This document shows positions 11,221 through 15,245 of a stretch of 15,245 nt of DNA, one piece after another. The translations under genes and the position numbers were made by a program. Each line of letters begins with the position of its first letter. The stretch's first letter is position 1. Origin of the DNA: Halieaceae bacterium (GTDB lineage Bacteria > Pseudomonadota > Gammaproteobacteria > Pseudomonadales > Halieaceae). The stretch covers positions 1 through 15,245 of the forward strand of contig DPGN01000017.1 of the NCBI GenBank assembly GCA_003523185.1, written 5' to 3'. The notes below the pieces were generated by a model. The model saw nothing but the letters and a program-made list of their open reading frames with translations. It was not told the origin of the DNA and made no database searches.

Positions 11221-12207
11221 CGGTTGCTTAGCGGACTGTTTATTTGCCTCTTTCCCCTGTGGGCTGTCGCGACTGAGCAGCCCGTGGCGATCGCCCTACA
11301 CGGTGGTGCGGGTACGATCGAGCGCGATCGCATGAGCGCCGAGGTCGAAGCTGAATATCGGAGCTTTCTCGATAAGGCGATATCTGAGGGCTATCAGCAG
11401 CTGCAGGCGGGTGAAGACGGCCTGGACGTGGTCGTGGCCATTATCCAGCGCATGGAGGACTCGCCTCTATTCAATGCCGGTAAGGGCTCCGTCTACACCT
11501 GGGACGGGCAGCATGAACTCGATGCGTCGATTATGCATGGTGCGAAGATGGATGCCGGTGCGGTTGCGGGCGTGACTACTGTTCAATCACCCATTGCCCT
11601 TGCAAGAGCCGTAATGGAGCAGTCACCGCATGTCATGCTCGCGTCTCAAGGCGCTGAACAGTTTGCGAAGGAGTTGGGTATTCCTGAGGTGTCGCCAGCG
11701 TATTTCGAAACCGAGCGGCGTAAACGTGCCCTTGAGTCCTATAAAGCGCGCACGCAGGCGGGTATCGAGCCTCGCGTCGACTATAAGTTCGGTACCGTGG
11801 GCGTGGTGGTGCTCGATTCAAAAGGCAACCTTGTCGCGGGTACCTCAACCGGCGGAATGACGGGAAAACGGTGGGGCCGTATTGGTGATGCGCCAGTGAT
11901 CGGTGCTGGGACCTACGCGGACAATCGCTCGTGTGCAGTCTCTGCGACGGGCCATGGCGAATACTTCATTCGTCATACGGTGGCGAGAGACATTTGTGCT
12001 CGCATGCAATTCGCCGGTCAAAGCCTTAACGAGGCCGCTGAAGCCGTGATCATGGATGAGTTGGTGGTGGCGGGTGGCGATGGCGGTATTGTGGCGGTAG
12101 ATGCTGGTGGCGAGGTGTCTATGGTCTTTAATACCCCGGGCATGTATCGCGCGAGCGTGAGTGGCTCGGGCGAGAAGCGCATCGGAATCTTTGGCGACGA
12201 GCCCTAG
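11218..12207 (+). CDS. Exported isoaspartyl peptidase / type-2 L-asparaginase (Ntn hydrolase)
   Basis: 329 residues from ATG 11218 (a GTG at 11212 would add two), stop TAG at 12205-12207. The N-terminus (RLLSGLFICLFPLWAVATE) is a Sec signal peptide. The family hallmarks are complete: ALHGGAG near the mature start, NAGKGS, ELDASIM, then the autocleavage site FGTVG with nucleophile Thr at codon 11794, TSTGG, GRIGDAPVIGAGTYAD for substrate binding, and ATGHGEYFIR. Enzymes of this family self-cleave before the Thr into alpha and beta subunits and hydrolyse beta-aspartyl (isoaspartyl) dipeptides and, less well, L-asparagine. It follows the amidohydrolase gene with a 2-base gap and probably completes periplasmic degradation of unusual dipeptides. 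The residues and length are typical of active members. Confidence 0.93.
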   Translation: MRLLSGLFICLFPLWAVATEQPVAIALHGGAGTIERDRMSAEVEAEYRSFLDKAISEGYQQLQAGEDGLDVVVAIIQRMEDSPLFNAGKGSVYTWDGQHELDASIMHGAKMDAGAVAGVTTVQSPIALARAVMEQSPHVMLASQGAEQFAKELGIPEVSPAYFETERRKRALESYKARTQAGIEPRVDYKFGTVGVVVLDSKGNLVAGTSTGGMTGKRWGRIGDAPVIGAGTYADNRSCAVSATGHGEYFIRHTVARDICARMQFAGQSLNEAAEAVIMDELVVAGGDGGIVAVDAGGEVSMVFNTPGMYRASVSGSGEKRIGIFGDEP

Positions 12208-12226
12208 GCACGCGAAGATGGCATCC

Positions 12227-12247
12227 CCTGTCGCTTTAGGCGACAGG
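12227..12247 (+). terminator. Hairpin after the asparaginase gene, possible terminator
   Basis: A perfect 8-bp inverted repeat, CCTGTCGC and GCGACAGG, around a 5-base loop, 19 bases after the asparaginase stop. There is no T-run behind it (TGACTAG follows), so it is not a canonical intrinsic terminator. It may stabilise the mRNA 3' end or assist Rho-dependent termination before the recA promoter. Confidence 0.4.
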
Positions 12248-12294
12248 TGACTAGATAGGCTGATTTCAAACGTGAAAAAGCCACGTAAACTGCA

Positions 12295-12323
12295 TTGCAA
12301 TTTCATCGAAAAATACTGATTAT
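12295..12323 (+). promoter_or_regulatory. Candidate sigma70 promoter of recA
   Basis: A -35-like TTGCAA (12295-12300) lies 17 bases before a -10-like GATTAT (12318-12323). The region is AT-rich, and the -10 falls inside the LexA box, as expected for SOS control. Alternative -10 registers (ATTATA, TATATA) within the same AT run are possible. Confidence 0.5.
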
Positions 12324-12333
12324 ATATACAGTA
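12314..12333 (+). promoter_or_regulatory. LexA-binding SOS box of recA
   Basis: The 20 bases TACTGATTATATATACAGTA are an imperfect palindrome that fits the gammaproteobacterial LexA operator. The CTG (12316-12318) and CAG (12329-12331) arms are 10 bases apart with an alternating AT core. The left half has CTGA where the consensus has CTGT, the only deviation from symmetry in the CTGT/ACAG arms. It lies 22 bases before the recA ATG and overlaps the likely -10, so LexA would block transcription. Confidence 0.9.
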
Positions 12334-12355
12334 CTTAATTCTTACGGAGAGACTC

Positions 12356-13414
12356 ATGGACCCGAACAAGCAAAAGGCACTTGACGCCGCACTCGCGCAA
12401 ATTGAACGTCAGTTCGGAAAGGGTACGGTCATGCGCATGGGTGATCAGGAGCGCGTAGCCATTCCTGCAATTTCTACTGGCTCACTCGGTCTTGATATTG
12501 CCTTGGGCATCGGTGGATTACCGCGTGGACGGATCGTTGAGATCTATGGCCCTGAGTCATCGGGTAAGACAACATTGACGCTACAGGTCATCGCTGAAGC
12601 TCAAAAGTTGGGCGGTACGGCTGCGTTTGTCGATGCAGAGCATGCACTGGACCCACAATATGCCGAAAAGCTCGGCGTGCAGATGGATGACTTGATCGTG
12701 TCGCAGCCCGATACCGGCGAACAGGCACTCGAAGTGGCAGAAATGTTGGTAAGATCAGGTGCGGTTGACGTCCTGGTCGTCGACTCAGTTGCCGCATTGA
12801 CGCCAAAGGCTGAAATTGAGGGCGACATGGGTGATTCGCACGTTGGTCTTCAGGCAAGGCTCCTAAGCCAGGCAATGCGCAAGCTCACCGGCGCGATCAA
12901 GCAAACCAACTGCCTTGTTATTTTCATCAACCAGATTCGTATGAAGATTGGTGTGATGTTCGGGAGCCCCGAGACCACAACCGGCGGTAATGCCCTCAAG
13001 TTTTATTCGTCCGTCCGCCTCGACATCCGTCGTATCGGTGCGATTAAAGAGGGTGACGAAATCGTTGGCAATGAAACCCGGGTAAAAGTGGTGAAGAACA
13101 AGGTCGCACCGCCGTTTAAACAAGCCGAATTCCAGATTATGTATGGTGCGGGTATTTACCACATGGGCGAGGTACTCGACTGGGGCGTGAAGCTGAATTT
13201 AGTCGATAAATCGGGCGCTTGGTATGCGTACAAGGGCGATAAGATCGGGCAAGGTAAGGCAAATGCTGCCAAGTTCCTGGATGATAATGCTGCGCTCGCT
13301 ACCGAGATTGAGGATGAAATCCGACGCCAAACAATGAATCTACCGACCCCTGAGTCTGAACAGACTGCGCCTCAAGAGACTGCAGCGCCCGTCGAGGAGT
13401 CTGTTGAAGGATAA
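12356..13414 (+). CDS. recA: RecA recombinase
   Basis: 352 residues, the usual RecA length, with ATG at 12356 and GGAG (12346-12349) 6 bases upstream. The N-terminal oligomerisation helix (KQKALDAALAQIERQFGKG) and the G-x-V-MRMGD segment are canonical. Walker A is GPESSGKTT at residues 65-73 with Lys71, the catalytic Glu is in FVDAEHALD (Glu95), Walker B is VLVVDSVAAL (about 139-148), and L2 begins in FGSPETTTGGNALKFY. The C-terminal tail is acidic (PTPESEQTAPQETAAPVEESVEG). RecA forms ATP-dependent filaments on single-stranded DNA, drives homologous strand exchange, and triggers LexA self-cleavage. The LexA box just upstream shows autoregulated SOS control. recX overlaps its last codons. Confidence 0.99.
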   Translation: MDPNKQKALDAALAQIERQFGKGTVMRMGDQERVAIPAISTGSLGLDIALGIGGLPRGRIVEIYGPESSGKTTLTLQVIAEAQKLGGTAAFVDAEHALDPQYAEKLGVQMDDLIVSQPDTGEQALEVAEMLVRSGAVDVLVVDSVAALTPKAEIEGDMGDSHVGLQARLLSQAMRKLTGAIKQTNCLVIFINQIRMKIGVMFGSPETTTGGNALKFYSSVRLDIRRIGAIKEGDEIVGNETRVKVVKNKVAPPFKQAEFQIMYGAGIYHMGEVLDWGVKLNLVDKSGAWYAYKGDKIGQGKANAAKFLDDNAALATEIEDEIRRQTMNLPTPESEQTAPQETAAPVEESVEG

Positions 13415-13922
13415 ACCGCCCGTGGAGGCGCGTGCTTCTGATTTGCGCCGAGCTGCAATGGATTTGTTGGCTCGGCGTGAACATTCCTCACAGGAAATGA
13501 TCACCAAACTCAAGCGCCGCTTTCGGCAGCGGCTTGAGGGCGATGACCTTTGCCACACCGTTGTTGATGAATTGATAATTGATGGACTGCTAAGCGACGA
13601 CCGTTACGCAGCTTCCATGGCCCGGCAGCTGGTTAACCGAGGATGCGGACCCAAAAAGCTAGCGTTTGAACTGCGACAAAAGGGCTGTGATCCCGTCAGC
13701 GCGGTCGACGCGGCCTTTCCCGACGGTATCGATTGGTTCGCCCTCGCAGAAGAGGTTTACGAGCGTAAGTTTGGCGGGAAGCCGTTTCCATCAGATTGGG
13801 ACAGTAAACAAAAAGATCGGGCGAAGCGGGGAAGGTTCATGGCCTCTCGAGGCTTTTCACCATCTCACTTCATGCACTTGCTCGAGGCAACGCCGGATGA
13901 GATGGATGCGCAGGACTTGTAA
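13404..13922 (+). CDS. recX: RecX, regulator of RecA
   Basis: 172 residues if the TTG at 13404 is the start, which overlaps recA by 11 bases. GAGGAG (13394-13399) lies 4 bases upstream, inside recA. A GTG at 13422 is the alternative and has only a weaker AAGGA 10 bases before it. The protein shows the RecX three-helix repeat pattern: LLARREHSSQEMITKLKRR, VVDELIIDGLLSDDRYA, QLVNRGCGPKKLAFELRQKG and a final RGRFMASRGFSPSHFMHLL. RecX binds along the RecA filament and limits its extension and activity. It lacks its own promoter signal, so its level depends on recA transcription, the common arrangement in proteobacteria. Length matches the family. Confidence 0.95.
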   Translation: MKDKPPVEARASDLRRAAMDLLARREHSSQEMITKLKRRFRQRLEGDDLCHTVVDELIIDGLLSDDRYAASMARQLVNRGCGPKKLAFELRQKGCDPVSAVDAAFPDGIDWFALAEEVYERKFGGKPFPSDWDSKQKDRAKRGRFMASRGFSPSHFMHLLEATPDEMDAQDL

Positions 13923-13949
13923 CGACCAGTCAAAGCCATTCAACAAAAA

Positions 13950-14792
13950 TTAGCTGCCTGTGCCACTTTCAAGTACGGCCCCGCGCAATTCGCGGGCCTT
14001 TGCCTGAATGATTTCCGAGTTTTTGGGACCCATCCGTAAGACTTGCTTCTGCAGCGAGCTCAGTGACTCAAGCTCAGGATCCATGTAGACCCAGTTGGCT
14101 TCGCGCTTCATTAATTCCGCGCTTTCAGGCGCTATCGGCGTCGCTAAAATTTCCGTGGTTGCTGCGAGTACAGCACTTCGAATATCAAAATCGCCCACGC
14201 CCATGCGGGACAGGGCTTCGGTTGCGATTTGCTCGTAATCGTTGAGTAATTCGACGATGGCCAACACATCGATACCTTTGACCCACTGCGCAAAACCGTC
14301 GTAACGACTAAAGCCAGACGGGTCCATTGTCACTCGGAGTCCGTCATCGCTGATCGGGAAGGGCCTTGAGGGACGACCAACCGGTAGGAGCTTGTAGGGT
14401 ACTTCACCCCTTCGTAGCGCATCAACAATAGCCACGGCGCGCTCGACTATATGGTCCCCAGCAACGAATTGAGCGAGTGCCTTACCACCATTGACACTTT
14501 CAATGGTTTCACGAGCGTAGGTATCGGCGGTTTCTTCGGTAACCGTTGGTTCAGGTGGTAGTTCAGGTAGCACCTCTACTTCAACGACAACGACTTCATC
14601 TTGGATAGGTTCAGGCTCGGGAGCCGGGACCATCTCAATCTCAACAGGTGTTATTTCTGTGGTTTGTTCGGGGACTTCCGACTTTCCATAGTCTCCAGTC
14701 ATCAGAATAAATACTAAGGTCGCCAAGATCCCTGCGAATAGGATGGCGAGAATGATTGGATTGGCTTTTTCGTCTGCCGCTTTGTCGGTCAT
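13950..14792 (-). CDS. Membrane-anchored DUF3014 protein
   Basis: 280 residues read leftward from the ATG at 14790-14792, with a G-run (complement of 14801-14804) 8 bases upstream as a likely RBS. Residues 1-11 are hydrophilic, 12-31 form one transmembrane helix (PIILAILFAGILATLVFILM), and about 37-85 are a Pro/Glu/Val-rich spacer. The rest is the DUF3014 domain, recognised by HIVERAVAIVDALRRGEVP, FSRYDGFAQWVKGID, LNDYEQIATEALSRMGVG, the YMDPELESLSSLQKQVLRMGP signature and a final AKARELRGAV helix. The topology suggests a cytoplasmic N-terminus with the domain in the periplasm. The function of DUF3014 is unknown. It converges on recX with a 27-base gap, and the reductase-like gene ends 60 bases upstream, so the two minus-strand genes may share a transcript. 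Confidence 0.85.
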   Translation of the reverse strand: MTDKAADEKANPIILAILFAGILATLVFILMTGDYGKSEVPEQTTEITPVEIEMVPAPEPEPIQDEVVVVEVEVLPELPPEPTVTEETADTYARETIESVNGGKALAQFVAGDHIVERAVAIVDALRRGEVPYKLLPVGRPSRPFPISDDGLRVTMDPSGFSRYDGFAQWVKGIDVLAIVELLNDYEQIATEALSRMGVGDFDIRSAVLAATTEILATPIAPESAELMKREANWVYMDPELESLSSLQKQVLRMGPKNSEIIQAKARELRGAVLESGTGS

Positions 14793-14852
14793 TGATGTTC
14801 CCCCGGTCGTGATGTGTGAAAGCCTACCGAAGAAACATTAGACCTGCGACTC

Positions 14853-15245
14853 TTAGATAAGTTCTGGGGGGCGGTCCGGTTTTGCGTAGGTGAAACGTTG
14901 GCCTGTACTCACACTGTGATAAGCATCAAGGCCAACGCCCGCAACAATATCCATGCTTTGAAGATCCAGCGTTCCGTCGTCTCGCCGTGCATGATCGGAT
15001 AAGTGAATCTGCTCGATAGAGCCGATGACGAGGTGCGTACCGTTGATAGTCAGTGGCAGGTGCTCTGCCAATGTAAGACCTAACTGCAGCGGAGATTCCG
15101 CCACAAAAGGTGCTGTGAAATCCTCATGCCAGTATTCGGTGAAACCACAGGCATCGAACTCAGATTGGTCGCGGCCAAACCTGGCTGATGTGTGATGAGC
15201 ACGCTGTGCCATATCGCGAGTGACTGCGTTAACCGAGTACGTCTT
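14853..15245 (-). CDS. Flavin reductase-like FMN-binding protein, C-terminal part only
   Basis: Read leftward, the frame is open to the right edge and ends in TAA (complement of 14853-14855), showing 130 residues. An ATG at 15210-15212 is internal, because the family pattern starts before it: YSVNAVTRDMAQRAHHTSARF matches the 'F.VNV.....A..M..TS..F' strand-helix of the family. It continues with SEFDACGF, FVAESPLQLGLTLAEHL, GTHLVIGSIEQIHLSD and a terminal DAYHSVSTGQRFTYAKPDRPP. This is the split-barrel flavin reductase-like domain that binds FMN; many members are NAD(P)H:flavin reductases or pyridoxamine-oxidase-fold proteins of unknown partner. The N-terminal half lies outside the window. Confidence 0.85.
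   Translation of the reverse strand, partial: KTYSVNAVTRDMAQRAHHTSARFGRDQSEFDACGFTEYWHEDFTAPFVAESPLQLGLTLAEHLPLTINGTHLVIGSIEQIHLSDHARRDDGTLDLQSMDIVAGVGLDAYHSVSTGQRFTYAKPDRPPELI

Noticed and set aside
12270..12286. Inverted repeat ACGTG-N7-CACGT upstream of recA as an operator
   Set aside because: Only 5-bp arms, with no recognised regulator consensus and no second copy in the window.
11845..12369. Antisense 174-codon frame across the asparaginase 3' end and the recA promoter
   Set aside because: It crosses the LexA box and the recA start on the opposite strand, has no recognisable protein features, and its sense strand is explained by two strong genes.
13978..13998. GC-rich hairpin (GGCCCCGCG, CAATT, CGCGGGCC) as terminator of recX
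   Set aside because: The stem has a bulge, only TTT follows it, and it lies within the DUF3014 coding region, so coding constraint is an adequate explanation.

Overview
The window looks like chromosomal DNA of a marine-type gammaproteobacterium. The evidence is a recA gene with a gammaproteobacterial LexA operator (CTG-N10-CAG) followed by an overlapping recX, moderate base composition, and a very large secreted protein built from modules common in marine bacteria (TSP3, cadherin-like, Calx-beta and RTX repeats). Assignment to an OM60/NOR5 (Halieaceae)-like lineage is only a guess. I saw no tRNA, rRNA, CRISPR array, insertion sequence or phage gene.

Region 1 (1-9796, + strand): the 3' part of a giant gene, open at the left edge (at least 2,888 codons), encodes a secreted calcium-binding multidomain protein. 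In order it carries TSP3-like repeats, a long beta-rich (propeller-like) segment, a Gly/Ser/Asp/Thr tandem-repeat linker, two cadherin-like domains, a Cna-B-like domain, helical segments, a Calx-beta domain, two RTX blocks, a second Asp-Thr-Gly linker with two Cys-x7-Cys loops, and two C-terminal modules resembling the tails of marine glycan-active proteins. A predicted outer-membrane beta-barrel gene overlaps its end by 26 bp, so the two are probably co-translated and may work together at the cell surface.

Region 2 (9926-12207, + strand): two tightly linked genes for exported hydrolases, a metal-dependent amidohydrolase of the Xaa-Pro/Xaa-Arg dipeptidase type and a type-2 asparaginase/isoaspartyl peptidase. 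Together they look like a periplasmic peptide-scavenging pair. The first gene has a possible leader hairpin covering its ribosome binding site.

Region 3 (12208-13922, + strand): the SOS locus. A LexA box overlaps the recA promoter, and recX starts inside the end of recA, so the recombinase and its modulator are expressed together.

Region 4 (13950-15245, - strand, convergent with recX): a membrane-anchored DUF3014 protein, and upstream of it the C-terminal part of a flavin reductase-like FMN-binding protein that runs off the right edge.

Intergenic stretches are all shorter than 150 bp. The longest are 9797-9925 (possible leader hairpin) and 12208-12355 (hairpin plus SOS promoter).
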